Below are positions 20,696 through 29,860 of a DNA stretch of 64,000 nt, piece after piece. Below the pieces are notes generated by a model. It did not search any database, had not been told where the DNA came from, and saw only the letters and a program-made list of their open reading frames with translations. The stretch is from Pelagomonas calceolata. Its lineage: Eukaryota > Sar > Pelagophyceae > Pelagomonadales > Pelagomonadaceae. The stretch lies in assembly GCA_918797485.1 (NCBI GenBank), contig CAKKNE010000006.1:992001-1056000 (forward strand). Reading direction: 5' to 3'. Position numbers and translations under genes: made by a program. Numbering within the stretch: position 1 is the stretch's first letter; every line of letters starts with the position of its first letter.

Positions 20696-21778
20696 ATGCT
20701 GCGTCTCGCAGCGGCGTGCGCGGCGCTGGGTGGCGTCCTGGCGCTCGAAATTGCCGTGCCGGTCGATGGCAATGACTTCCTGGTCAGCCTGCGGGACGGG
20801 CTCCCGCCGTCCGAAATGGCCAGCGAGGCGCGCATCGGTGCACGTGCCGTCATCGACGCGCTCAGGGACGCGGGCGGCCTGGGCGGAGGCTGTCCGGCGG
20901 ACGACCGCGACTGTCTGGTGGAGGTTGTGGCGGGCTACATCGCGGCGCGCGAGGACGCGACGCGCGTGCGCTGGCCCTTCGAGGCGGCATACGGCGGGCC
21001 GGTGCCGCGCGCGACTTTTCAATTCGTGATCACCGCTCTCGCAGCGCACGGTGTCCGCGGCGGCCTCGTCGAAATCGGCGCCAAGGCCGGCAAGTCATTC
21101 CTGGCCCTTTTGGAGCCGTGGTGGAGGTCGGGCATGGGTGGCGGCGGCGTCGCTGTCGCGATCGACGTGTGGGGCGACCAGGACGCCAACCCCGACCGGA
21201 GTGGCTGGGGCGGAGCCCTCAGCGACCCGGCCGCGTGGGGCGCAGGCAACCGCGCGATGCTCGAGGAACACGTCGCGGCCGCGGCGCGCGCCGTGGGCGA
21301 CGACGCGCTACGGGACGCGGTCGTTCTGCTTGAGCACTCGTCCCTCGACCTCGCGCCGGCGGCGCTCCGCGCCGCCGCCGGGGGCGAGGTCGCTGTCTTT
21401 TCCGTCGACGGCTGCCACACGTTCGCGTGCGCTCGCTCCGACCTCGAGCTCGCGTGGGCCGTCCTCGCGCCGCGCGGCGTCGTCGTCGTCGACGACTACG
21501 TGGCCTCGGACGAGTGGCCCGGCGTCTCCTTCGCGGTCGGGGCCTTCCTCGCGGCGCACGCAGACGCGGTGCCCGTCGCGTACGGCGCGCGTCGCCTCTA
21601 CCTCGCGCGCGCGCCGGCGGCGCCCTTGCTCTTCCAAATCTTCAGGTCCTTCTGCGGGGCGACGGCTGCCCGCCGGCGTGTCGACGTCGACTCCGTCTGC
21701 ACGACGCGCGCGGGCACGGGGCCCGGCGGCGCTGACGTCCTCTTTGTCCGCGACGGCGCGGACCCCGGGTCTCTCTGA
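20696..21778 (+). CDS. Secreted class I methyltransferase with Cys-pair module
   Basis: A 360-residue protein from ATG 20696; signal peptide 1-16. Residues 17-85 are the Cys-pair module (VPVDGNDFLV, Cys66, Cys73, then LVEVVAGYI). From about 100 a class I methyltransferase of the Methyltransf_24 type: motif I LVEIGAKAGKSFLALL (124-139), AIDVWG, VFSVDGCHTF and VVVVDDY. Likely S-adenosylmethionine-dependent O-methylation of a lumenal sugar. Substrate unknown. Confidence 0.82.
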   Translation: MLRLAAACAALGGVLALEIAVPVDGNDFLVSLRDGLPPSEMASEARIGARAVIDALRDAGGLGGGCPADDRDCLVEVVAGYIAAREDATRVRWPFEAAYGGPVPRATFQFVITALAAHGVRGGLVEIGAKAGKSFLALLEPWWRSGMGGGGVAVAIDVWGDQDANPDRSGWGGALSDPAAWGAGNRAMLEEHVAAAARAVGDDALRDAVVLLEHSSLDLAPAALRAAAGGEVAVFSVDGCHTFACARSDLELAWAVLAPRGVVVVDDYVASDEWPGVSFAVGAFLAAHADAVPVAYGARRLYLARAPAAPLLFQIFRSFCGATAARRRVDVDSVCTTRAGTGPGGADVLFVRDGADPGSL

Positions 21779-21932
21779 TGCGGGCCTCGACGGGTCCGGG
21801 GACTAATCTCGCGGTTGTTGTTGACTTATAAATTTATTTATTTGCTTTGCTTAGAGCTAGCCACGTCCCGCCGCGGGGGCTGCGTGACCGAACGCCCTTA
21901 TTTATAAATTCAAGTTATTACTACTAGAAGTA
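21779..21932. other. AT-rich convergent 3' region
   Basis: Between two stops. Short AT-rich tracts (TTATAAATTTATTTATTT near 21825 and TTATTTATAAATTC near 21899) are roughly mirror images and stand out from about 70% GC surroundings. A bidirectional cleavage/polyadenylation region is likely. Confidence 0.4.
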
Positions 21933-24351
21933 TCACAAGTGGCCGCGGCCCGCGTCCACGCCGGATAGCTCGACGACGGCCGCGGCGAGGTCGTCGCGCT
22001 TCGCGAAGAGCCAGTCGTCGACGAGGACGTAGTCGAGGTCGTCGTCGGTGCGTAACAAGCCTAGCGCGTCGGCGATGGTGTTCAGGATGGGCCTGCCGCG
22101 CGCGTTGAAGGACGTGTTGATGAGCGCCTCGCACCGCGTCCGCGCGGCGACGGCGAGAAGGAGCGCGTGGAGCCACGCGTCGTCCGCGGCCGCGACGGTC
22201 TGGGGCCGCGAGGACCGGTCGTAGTGCGTCATCGCCGGGCAGCGCTCCGCGGCGGCAGCCCGGAGCGCTGGCGCGAATGACATGTAGGGCGAGCGCACGT
22301 CGCGGCGCTCGAAGATGCGGTCCGCGGCCTCGACCGCGACGACGGGCGCGACGGGCCGGAACCACTCGCGCTTCTTGAGGCCGTTGAGGCGCTCCTTCAT
22401 CCCGCGCGCGGGCACCGCGAGGAGCGAGCGGTGGCCGAGCGCCCGGGGGCCGTGTTCGGCGCGGCCCCGGACGACGCCGACCACGTTCTCCTCCGCGAGG
22501 AGGTCGGCGACGTCTTCGACGGACACGCGCGTCGCGTTGAGCCGCGCCGCGTACGCGCCGAGGAGCGCGCTGTCCCAGGGTAACGGTCCGGCGTGCTGGA
22601 GGCCCCCGGCCGTCGCGAGTGGCGGTGGCCGCAACAGCCACGCCGAGCCGATGGGTAGGCCGCAGTCGCCGGGCGCCGCCGGCACGTGCACCGGCACGTC
22701 GAGGCGCGCCGCGAGCCGCTCGTTCGCCAGCACGTTCAGCGCGGCGCCGCCGCTCAGCGCGACGCCGTCAAATCGGCCCGGGTGCCGCGCGAGCAGGCCC
22801 GAGACCATTTCCACGACGAGGTCCTCGAACGCGCGCTGCGCGGTCCGCGCGAGGGCCCGCTGCGCCGCTCGGTCCGCGCGCGCGCCGTTCGTCAGCGCGC
22901 GCAGCGGGAACGTGTAGCAGTGCGGGTGCCGCGGCGCGGCCGCGTCGTGCTTTCGCCCCAAGAAGTACGCCCGCAGCTCTGGGAGCCACTCGGCCCGCAC
23001 GGCGCCGAGGGCCGAGTAGCCCATCATCTTGCCGGCGAGCGCGAGCATGCGGCCCGCGGGCCAGTCGTCGAGGCACCGCGCGCAGGCGCCGGCGGCGCGC
23101 GCCGCGGCGGGCGCGCACTGGCCCCGCGCGACCTCCGGGAGCGCCGCCGCGACGCCCGCGTATCGGTTCGCGAAGTTGACCTCCGCGAAGTCGACGCCGA
23201 GCGCGTCGTCGCGGAGCGACAGCCGCGCGAGGGGGGGCTCCGCGGTCGCGTTTCCCGCAAAGGCGAGCGTGTGGCCGTCGTTGCCGCCGCCGTCAAAGGC
23301 CACGACGAGCGGGTGCCGAACGCCGAGCTGCCGCGCGGCGTCGAAGAGGGCCAGCGCCTGTGTGGAAATCAACCAGTGAGTCGGGTTCACTAAGTCATTT
23401 CTCGGCGATGACGCGGCCGACCTGGCTCAGTCGAGCGGCGAGGGACCGACATCGCTACGCCATCGAGCAGGCGTCGCGTCGATGGCGTGGAGGACGACGC
23501 GACGATTCAGCACGAACGCGCCGTAAAATTTTGATTTCCACACAGGCCAGCGCCGCGTGCGACGCGTGGTGGTCCACCTCGTGCCACGTCGCGCCGGGGT
23601 CGACCGCGTCGCGCGCGATGCGGAGCCCCGCGGCGCCCTGCGCGCTCAGGTCGCGGATCATGGGATTGTACACTGCGTCGCCAAAAGCAAAGTCCGGCGC
23701 TCGGCCCGTCGCGAGCCGCGCCGCGCGCCCGGCTTCCGTCCAAACGCGCGCGAGATACGTCCGCCGCGCGGCCTCGGCCTCGACGCCGGCGAGGCCCGTG
23801 TAACGCTCGACGACGGACCACCCGTCCTCGTACCTCCGGCCGCCCGGCAGCCGCTCGAGCTCGATGACGGCCTCGACCTCGCCGCCGGTAACGACCGCGA
23901 GCGCCGCGTCGTGGCCGTAGTGCATGGCGAGGATCGTGTCGGCGCGCGGCGGCGTCCCGACCGCGTACGGCGCGCGCGCCTCGGCGAGCGCGGCCTCGTC
24001 CCCGGCGCGCCTTAGCCAGACGCGGAACTCGCGCCCGCCCACGCCCAGCGCCTTGGTTTCCAGCCTCAAACCGGGAAGCTCGTCGAAGAACGCGTGGAAG
24101 CCGTAGCACGCGGCGTGGGCGGCGTCGCCGCCCGCGTCGCCGTCCGCACAGAGCTCAAAGTCGCCCGGCGCCGCGAGGACCGCATCGCTGAGGGGGCCCG
24201 GACCCGCGACGACGTGGGCCGACGGAAACACGACGCCCGTGTGATAGACGTGGCCGGCGACGGGCGACGTGATGGTGATGGTCAGATCCGCGGCGCCCGG
24301 CGCCACGCACGCGGCGACGACAGCCGCGCGCAGCAGGCTACGGCGCACCAT
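21933..24351 (-). CDS. Secreted NodU/CmcH-family O-carbamoyltransferase (2 of 4), split by an introner-like intron
   Basis: Two exons. Exon 1 runs from ATG 24351 (signal peptide MVRRSLLRAAVVAACVAPGAA) to about 23554; exon 2 from 23357 to the stop at 21933. Removing the 196-base insert restores frame and fuses VDHHASHAALA to LFDAARQLG. The N-terminal 110 residues are a beta-sandwich, not the Cys-pair module. The enzyme then shows YGHDAALAVV, VDHHASHA, FDGGGNDGH, GGAALNVLANE, EHGPRALGHRSLL and INTSFNARGRPI, all intact. The frame upstream of 24351 is open but lies in promoter sequence. As the splice joins the metal site to the nucleotide-binding part, failure to splice would lose activity. Acceptor unknown. 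Confidence 0.88.
23357..23544 (-). mobile_element. Introner-like DNA element acting as an intron (in carbamoyltransferase)
   Basis: A 188-bp element with perfect 16-bp terminal inverted repeats (CCTGTGTGGAAATCAA at 23357-23372, its reverse complement at 23531-23546) flanked by an 8-bp duplication GGCCAGCG (23349-23356 and 23545-23552). It carries an internal hairpin (CGCCATCGA / TCGATGGCG). The AG acceptor is supplied by the terminal repeat. The exact pre-insertion frame is restored if the donor lies in the duplicated target (a GC donor, intron 23553-23358); a GT donor at 23541 would instead add three codons. It shares its end and the following GTGAGTCGGG with the element at 56049. Confidence 0.85.
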
Positions 24352-24764
24352 CGCGCACGCGGGACGCTTTTCCGTGCGCGGATCCGCCGGGGCAGCATAC
24401 TCACAAATCTTCTTGGGGCGCATGGGCTGGGCCTTGAAGGCAAAGGGCTGCGGATCCCGGTGCGGCCGGTCGATAATTGATCCAAAAAAAAAACGTGTCG
24501 TCGTCGGCAGCAGAATTCCGGCGGCACGGCGCTGCAAAGCCCAATTCCCTAGCTGCTCGCAGGAGAGAGGCTCGAAAATCTCCGATACCTCCGAGTCTCC
24601 GCGGCGGAGACCGCTCTCATGTCGTTGCTCCGGCGCACCAGCGAAGCTCGCACGAGCTGATTTTGGGGTACCCACGTCGGTTGGTACGAAGTTGGGGCTG
24701 CCCAACTCCCGGCGCTCGCGGGCTGCCCAACTCCCGGCGCTCGCGGGCAGCCCGGCGGCCGCGA
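24352..24764. promoter_or_regulatory. Divergent promoter with duplicated GGGCTGCC unit
   Basis: Shared by the carbamoyltransferase (left) and the methyltransferase-dioxygenase (right). A GGGGCAGC box (24389-24396) is 37 bases before the leftward ATG; GGGCAGCC (24745-24752) is 12 bases before the rightward ATG. Long open frames cross it on both strands but their sequence is unlike protein. Confidence 0.55.
24695..24744. repeat. 25-bp tandem duplication in promoter
   Basis: Two exact copies (24695-24719, 24720-24744) of a 25-base unit beginning GGGCTGCCCAACTCC, followed by an inverted third box GGGCAGCC. The unit contains the promoter motif. Confidence 0.85.
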
Positions 24765-26666
24765 ATGCGGCGTTGCGTGGGCCTCGCGTGCGCCGCGGCC
24801 GTCGCGAGCGCGGGCGAGTACGCGTGTTGGCCGGACTGCGACGCGCGCGTGGCCGACGCGCCGCGCGAGGCGGCCGCGTACGATTCGTGGACGGCGCCGG
24901 GCGGCATCGAGGTGCTGTACGCGCCGGATCAGGACGGCGGCGGCACTTCCTTCGGCCGCGAGCTCGTCGACTACGCGCTCCGGGCGTTCGGGCCCTTCCA
25001 CGAGTCGCCGCGCCGCGCGCGGCGGTGCTTTGAGTTCTGCGCGGGCCCCGGCTTCGTGGGCTTCTCGCTGCTCGGGCGCGGCGTGTGCTCGAGCCTGGTG
25101 CTAGCGGACGTGCACCCGGCGAGCGTCGCGGCTGCGCGGGCTACCGTGGCCCGCAACCGCCTCGGGGCGCTCGTCGCGGTCTACGAGTCGGACGCGCTGG
25201 ACGACATCCCGGCGAACGAGTCAGGCACGTGGGATCTCGTCGTGTCGAACCCGCCGCATTTCCGGAGTGTCGCGGCGTGGAACGCCATGCTCCGGCGGCG
25301 CGCACCGGGCGCGGCAGAGGGCGCCAGCGACCCGCGGCACTTCCGGGGCGTCGATAGCAACTGGCGCCTGCACGAGCGCTTCTACGGGACCGTCGGCGCG
25401 TTCCTCCGGCGCGGCACGGGCCACGTGGTGTTCCAGGAGAACGCGGACGGGTCGACGCCCGGGGAATTTTGGGGCATGCTGCCGCCGCTGCGCGTCGAGC
25501 GCGTCGAGCCGCCGGACGCGACCGGCATGTGGTACCTCCACGCGACGAACGACGCCGCGGGCTGGACGCGGCGCCGGCCGCCGGCCGTGCCGCGCGGCGC
25601 CCGGGACGGCTGGTGGCGCGACGCGGCGCAGATCGCCCTCGAGCGTGCGATTCGCGACGTCGCGGACCAGGGCTACGCCGTCGTCGCGGACGCGGGCGCG
25701 GCGAACGCCACACACCTCGGCGCGCTGCGCGACGCGCTCGTCGCGCGGCTTGCCGACGCGGCACCCTGCGCCACGCCCTTCGGCAACCCGGAAGTGGGCT
25801 GCAACGTGTCCATGGAGTCCGGCGTCGGCGACGCGCACGTGTCGTACCGGCTCTGGGGCCTGCTGGAGGACGATGCGCTCGCGGCGCTCGTCGCGCCGCT
25901 CCTCCGGCTCCCGCTCGTCCGGGCCCTCGCGCAATCGCGCCTCGGTGCCGACTACCAGCTCCACGGCTGTACCGCCTATGTCGCCACGCCGAGCGCGCGG
26001 CCAAACGTGCTCCACTTCGACTTCGCGGACCAGGACCCGGCGTGGCGCCGAGCGGCCGCCGCGGGCAGCGACGGCGGCACGGGCGACCACCTTGCGGTCA
26101 TGCTCCAGCTGCAGGACACGACGGCGGAGAACGGCGCGACGCTCGTCGTGCCCGGTTCGCACCGCTGGGCCGCGCGGGACCCACCCTTCCTGCCACCGGG
26201 CCAGAACCGAGACGTCGCGGCGCTGCGTGCGCTCCCTGGCGCGCCGCCGATCGCGGAGCCCCTTCCCGTCGCCGTGCCCCGAGGCGGGCTCCTTCTCTTC
26301 GACGGCGCGACGCTCCACGCGACGGGGGCGTTCCCGGGCGCCGCTGCGGACATCGGCGACTACCGCTACGCTCTCGTCCTCCACCTCGCCGCCCAGCGTG
26401 CGACGAAGCACCGGCTCGCGACGCCCATCGGCCGCGCGTACCTCCGGGGCCACGCGCGCCTCGACCTCGAGGTCAGCGTCGACGGCGCGACGGACGTCAT
26501 CGCCTTCCACGAGGACGACGACCTGGAGGCCATCGCCGCCGCCTTCGTCGACTCCTACGACGGCGCCGCGAGCCTCCAACCCCGCGCCGCCGCCGTCGAC
26601 GCCGTGCTCGAGGCCATGACCAACAAGGTGGCCACGGCAGCGGGGCGGGGGGGGGGCAAGATCTGA
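24765..26666 (+). CDS. Secreted methyltransferase and PhyH-like dioxygenase fusion
   Basis: I use ATG 24765 (signal peptide MRRCVGLACAAAVASA), not the open frame back to 24477. The 633-residue protein is a shorter paralogue of the 13.1 kb gene: CxPDCD segment, class I methyltransferase with CFEFCAGPGFVGFSLLG near 87-103 and SNPPHF near 160, then a phytanoyl-CoA-dioxygenase-like domain with HFD near 416 and LHATG near 515 (2-oxoglutarate/Fe2+). It lacks the exostosin-like part and the C-terminal Cys-pair module. It probably methylates and hydroxylates the same kind of lumenal substrate. Confidence 0.87.
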   Translation: MRRCVGLACAAAVASAGEYACWPDCDARVADAPREAAAYDSWTAPGGIEVLYAPDQDGGGTSFGRELVDYALRAFGPFHESPRRARRCFEFCAGPGFVGFSLLGRGVCSSLVLADVHPASVAAARATVARNRLGALVAVYESDALDDIPANESGTWDLVVSNPPHFRSVAAWNAMLRRRAPGAAEGASDPRHFRGVDSNWRLHERFYGTVGAFLRRGTGHVVFQENADGSTPGEFWGMLPPLRVERVEPPDATGMWYLHATNDAAGWTRRRPPAVPRGARDGWWRDAAQIALERAIRDVADQGYAVVADAGAANATHLGALRDALVARLADAAPCATPFGNPEVGCNVSMESGVGDAHVSYRLWGLLEDDALAALVAPLLRLPLVRALAQSRLGADYQLHGCTAYVATPSARPNVLHFDFADQDPAWRRAAAAGSDGGTGDHLAVMLQLQDTTAENGATLVVPGSHRWAARDPPFLPPGQNRDVAALRALPGAPPIAEPLPVAVPRGGLLLFDGATLHATGAFPGAAADIGDYRYALVLHLAAQRATKHRLATPIGRAYLRGHARLDLEVSVDGATDVIAFHEDDDLEAIAAAFVDSYDGAASLQPRAAAVDAVLEAMTNKVATAAGRGGGKI

Positions 26667-26879
26667 AACGCCACGATGATGTCCAGCGCTCGCGAGCCTG
26701 AGCAGGCGGTCTTGTATGTGTTGCCACGGCAACGATAACTTGAACTTGAACTTGAAATATTATTCCACTACTACGTGGCCACTACGGTCTAAAGAGCTTG
26801 CTCCTTCTTTTAGGTCTTCCCTAATTAATTAATTAATATTAATGAATTTCTAAATTCAAAGTTTATTTAACCCGGACTG
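26667..26879. other. AT-rich convergent 3' region
   Basis: Gene-free. It ends in an AT-rich block (about 26820-26870, containing TTAATTAATTAATTAATATT) between two converging stops; probable shared polyadenylation region. Confidence 0.4.
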
Positions 26880-28394
26880 TTAGTCGTCGTCGGACGCGCC
26901 GGCCTCGAGCTCGTCGACGCGGCGCCGCCGCTCCGTGTCCGCGGCGGCCTTGATCCGCAGCCGGTTCGCCTCGCGGTCCCTCGTCTCTTGAGCCGCGTAG
27001 TAGTCGTCCTCGGCCCGCACCTCGGGCGCGACCAGCGCGGTCGCCACAACGCCGCGGAGACGCTCCGGAGGCAGGCACGCGGACGCGACGAGGCGCTCGT
27101 TGACGAAACCCGGGGGGAGCGCTTCTTCGCCTTTTTGACAGACGGCGGCGACCAGGTCGCGGAGAACGTCGGCGGACGCGCGACCCGACCGGTGCGGCGC
27201 GACGCAGGCGCTTTCGACGGATTTCGAGATGTCGTCGAGCGTCCGATTCGCGACGACGCGGACCAAAATGTCCGTGACCGCCGCGTCGTCGGCACCTCTG
27301 GCAGCGAGCGTCTGGAAGGCCCATGCTCGAATCTGCTCCGGCGACAGCGCGGTCGACGGCACGAAGGAGGGCGAAAAGTACGACGAGGGCAGCGCCGTAT
27401 GTCGGGCGAGGCGCGCCGCCGCCGCGTCCAAATCATCACCCAGGATATCGGCCGCCTCCCGCAACGTGCGCTGGCCGAGGGTCGCCGCCGCGACGACGAC
27501 GTCGACGGCGGCGACGTGCGGCGCGGACACGGCAGTCGGCGGTCGCTGAGGTTGTGTGACCGTCGAGCGCCGGACCTGCTCCTCGCGTGCGGCTTGCGCG
27601 GCCGTCCGGCGGCGCCGTTCGCGCTCCGCGGCCTCGCGCTCGTCGGCGGCCGCGCGATCGAGCGCGACGTCGCGCGCCAGGCACGCCTCGACGACCGCCG
27701 CGAACGCATTCGGCGACACGTCCGTTTCCGATGCTCCCGCTTCGCGGATCGCGGCGCGGAGGTCGTCCGCCAGCGCGGCCCGCGACTGGAAGGCGCCCGG
27801 CGCAATCGTGGACGCGACGGCGTCCACTTCGCCCAGCTCCGACGCGGCGGCCGCCGCCAGGCCCAGCACCTGCGCGTCGCTCGCGTCCGCCGCCGCGCAG
27901 ATCCCGAGCACGACGTGGGCGAGGGCGTCGCCCGGCAGCGCGTCCGTGGCTGTCGCGTCGGTGAAGCCGCCGCGCCCCGTCGCCCGAGCGCAGCGCTGCG
28001 CGACGGCGGCGCCATCCGGCGGCCGCCCGTCGGCCGCGAGCGGCGCCAGCGCCTCGCGCAGCGCCCCCAGCGACAGCTTGTCCAGCTCCGCGGCGGCGAT
28101 CAGTAGCGATACGGCCCGCGGCGACAGCGCGTCCGGGTCGCTCACGATCGACGACGAGCGGCGCGTTTGCGGAGGCGCCGGCGGCGTCGGCGCGTCCGCC
28201 GCGGCGTCGGGCGCGTCCGCCGCGGCGTCGGGCGCGGGCCAGCCCGGCCGCGGCGCGGCCGCGGCCGCCGGCGACGCGGCGCGGTAGCTCGGGCGCTGCG
28301 CCTCCTCGGGGCGGCAGCACCCCGAGAACTCGGCCAGGAGGCGCTCGAGGTACGTTTCGCCGCCGCCGTTGTTGGACCGCCGCCGCGCTGGCAT
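26880..28394 (-). CDS. Unknown Ala-rich, helical cytosolic protein
   Basis: A 504-residue frame from ATG 28394, no signal peptide or membrane segment. I do not recognise it. Residues 1-90 are low complexity with two ADAPDAA units; 95-250 and 300-470 are strongly helical and appear related to each other (for example LPGDALAHVVLGICAAADASD against TDILVRVVANRTLDD). Residues about 250-275 are highly charged (EREAAERERRRR type). The acidic tail is DDD. Codon use matches its neighbours and the reading is coherent, so it is very likely real. It does not belong to the secretory set around it. Confidence 0.75.
   Translation of the reverse strand: MPARRRSNNGGGETYLERLLAEFSGCCRPEEAQRPSYRAASPAAAAAPRPGWPAPDAAADAPDAAADAPTPPAPPQTRRSSSIVSDPDALSPRAVSLLIAAAELDKLSLGALREALAPLAADGRPPDGAAVAQRCARATGRGGFTDATATDALPGDALAHVVLGICAAADASDAQVLGLAAAAASELGEVDAVASTIAPGAFQSRAALADDLRAAIREAGASETDVSPNAFAAVVEACLARDVALDRAAADEREAAERERRRRTAAQAAREEQVRRSTVTQPQRPPTAVSAPHVAAVDVVVAAATLGQRTLREAADILGDDLDAAAARLARHTALPSSYFSPSFVPSTALSPEQIRAWAFQTLAARGADDAAVTDILVRVVANRTLDDISKSVESACVAPHRSGRASADVLRDLVAAVCQKGEEALPPGFVNERLVASACLPPERLRGVVATALVAPEVRAEDDYYAAQETRDREANRLRIKAAADTERRRRVDELEAGASDDD
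28192..28233. repeat. 21-bp tandem repeat, two copies, coding
   Basis: Two exact copies of a 21-base unit beginning GCGTCCGCCGCGGCGTC, encoding the DAPDAAA-type linker of the unknown protein. Confidence 0.8.
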
Positions 28395-28844
28395 TATTGG
28401 TGGTGTTGGCTAAGTTTTGCGTCGCCGCAGAAGTTTTTGTGTCGCCGTAGGGCAGCCTTTTCATGCGAAGGCAGCCAGGACCAGCTTGTAGCCTCACAAG
28501 CTCGGTATTCGAAGGGGCAGCCCAAAACCAACCCGACCCCTGCTGCCTACCAGTCGCCGGCGTGCCGGCGAGAGATCGGTATTAAGAAGATCTGGTTCTG
28601 ATCAAGTTTCTGATCCGTAAAGCTTTCCAAAATATACGGGTTTTTTTACTCGCGGGTTTCGCCGCTTTTGCGCTCGCGAGCGACTTAATTCAGGACGCGC
28701 AGACCTTGCGCAGTGGACGTTCGCACATTTGCACCACACATCTTCGCGACGCAGTCCGCTCTTCGCCCGCGGCTCTTTTGAGGCCGCGCCAAGCTGCTAA
28801 GGGCTGCCGAGAGGGGCCAGGCGCCGCGCGCCCGCCCGCGCGCC
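28395..28844. promoter_or_regulatory. Divergent promoter, 450 bp
   Basis: GGGCAGCC (28450-28457) is 55 bases before the leftward ATG and GGGCTGCC (28801-28808) is 36 bases before the snRNP ATG. Otherwise nothing recognised; 28590-28640 is AT-richer. Confidence 0.5.
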
Positions 28845-29495
28845 ATGGCGGCGATCGAGCCGAACCAGACGGTCTACATCAACAATCTCAACGAGAAGAT
28901 CAAGAAGGACGCCCTCAAGAAGTCGATCTACAGCGTCTTCAGCCAGTTCGGCAAGATCCTGGACGTCGTCTGCTGCCGCGGCCTCAAGCTGCGCGGCCAG
29001 GCCTGGGTCGTCTTCGCGGACGTGGGCGCGGCCACGAACGCGCTGCGCCAGATGCAGGGCTTTCCCTTTTACGACAAGCCGATGCGGATCGCGTTCGCGA
29101 AATCGAAGTCGGACATGATCGCGAAACGCGACGGCACGTTCAAGCCGCGCGAGAAGCGGAAGCGCGAGGACCCGAAGCCGGCCGCGCCCGCGGCCGCCAA
29201 GGCGCTCCCCGCGCCCGGCGACGCGCCGCCGCCGAAGGTCCCGAAGCCGTCGAACGCGCCGCCGTCCAACGTATTGTTCGCCTCGAATCTACCGGAGGAC
29301 TGCAGCGACATGATGCTGGGGATCCTGTTCCAGCAGTACGCCGGCTTCAAGGAGGTCCGGATGGTGCCGGGGAACAAGGGCATCGCCTTCGTGGAGTTCG
29401 CGGACGAGACGCAGGCGTCGCTCGCGCGCCAGGGCCTCGACGGGTTCAAGCTGACGCCGACGGATGCGCTATCGCTCGTCTTCGCGAAGCGGTAG
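28845..29495 (+). CDS. U1A/U2B''-type spliceosomal snRNP protein
   Basis: A 216-residue protein from ATG 28845 with two RRM domains. RRM1 (about 8-90) has the U1A/U2B'' signature [20 protein letters not shown] (RNP2) and RGQAWVVF (RNP1), then [12 protein letters not shown] basic, then Pro/Ala-rich linker (about 100-145) leads to RRM2 (about 146-216, [19 protein letters not shown]). Length and order match the family, which binds U1 stem-loop II or U2 stem-loop IV with U2A'. A housekeeping gene inside the glycan region; its presence confirms a eukaryotic nucleus. Confidence 0.95.
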   Translation: MAAIEPNQTVYINNLNEKIKKDALKKSIYSVFSQFGKILDVVCCRGLKLRGQAWVVFADVGAATNALRQMQGFPFYDKPMRIAFAKSKSDMIAKRDGTFKPREKRKREDPKPAAPAAAKALPAPGDAPPPKVPKPSNAPPSNVLFASNLPEDCSDMMLGILFQQYAGFKEVRMVPGNKGIAFVEFADETQASLARQGLDGFKLTPTDALSLVFAKR

Positions 29496-29860
29496 GATAG
29501 TAAAGTAGGTCCTATTCTATCTGCTATGGTGCTAGGACTAGTAAGCGGAGCCCCTTCCTTGGGGGGACCGCGCGTCGCCGACTTATCGGCGGCAGGTCCT
29601 AATACCGTCCTATCAGGGTTTGTGCGGGTTTGGTGGGGCTTCCCTTACGTAAGCTTACCAGGTTAGGTCGCGTGCGGGTTGCGTAAGCGTCCAGCAGCAA
29701 GGTACCTTACCCTACATAAGTATAGTACCAGTACGGTACCTCTTGCCAGCATCAGGGCTGCCCTTTCGGCGTCGCAAGCTGCAGGCGCGAGGCAGCCGGC
29801 TCCGACCGTAGGCGCACGCCTCCGCATGCCTTCGCCGCGCGGCGACGCAGAAACACAGCG
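29496..29860. promoter_or_regulatory. Intergenic region before carbamoyltransferase 3
   Basis: Same-strand spacer. GGGCTGCC (29755-29762) and GAGGCAGCC (near 29790) lie 98 and about 65 bases before the ATG at 29861. GGTACC recurs several times around 29700-29740. No gene. Confidence 0.45.

Noticed and set aside
21933-24351. Reading carbamoyltransferase 2 as two genes or a broken gene.
   Set aside because: The gap is an element with inverted ends and target duplication, and removing it restores one intact enzyme.
24477-24764. N-terminal extensions of the genes at 24351 and 24765 through their open frames.
   Set aside because: The extensions overlap on opposite strands in the shared promoter, include the duplicated box and are not protein-like; the inner ATGs open perfect signal peptides.
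25221-26732. A 503-codon minus-strand frame opposite the methyltransferase-dioxygenase.
   Set aside because: Composition is shadow-like, with no motif; the plus-strand reading has intact catalytic boxes.
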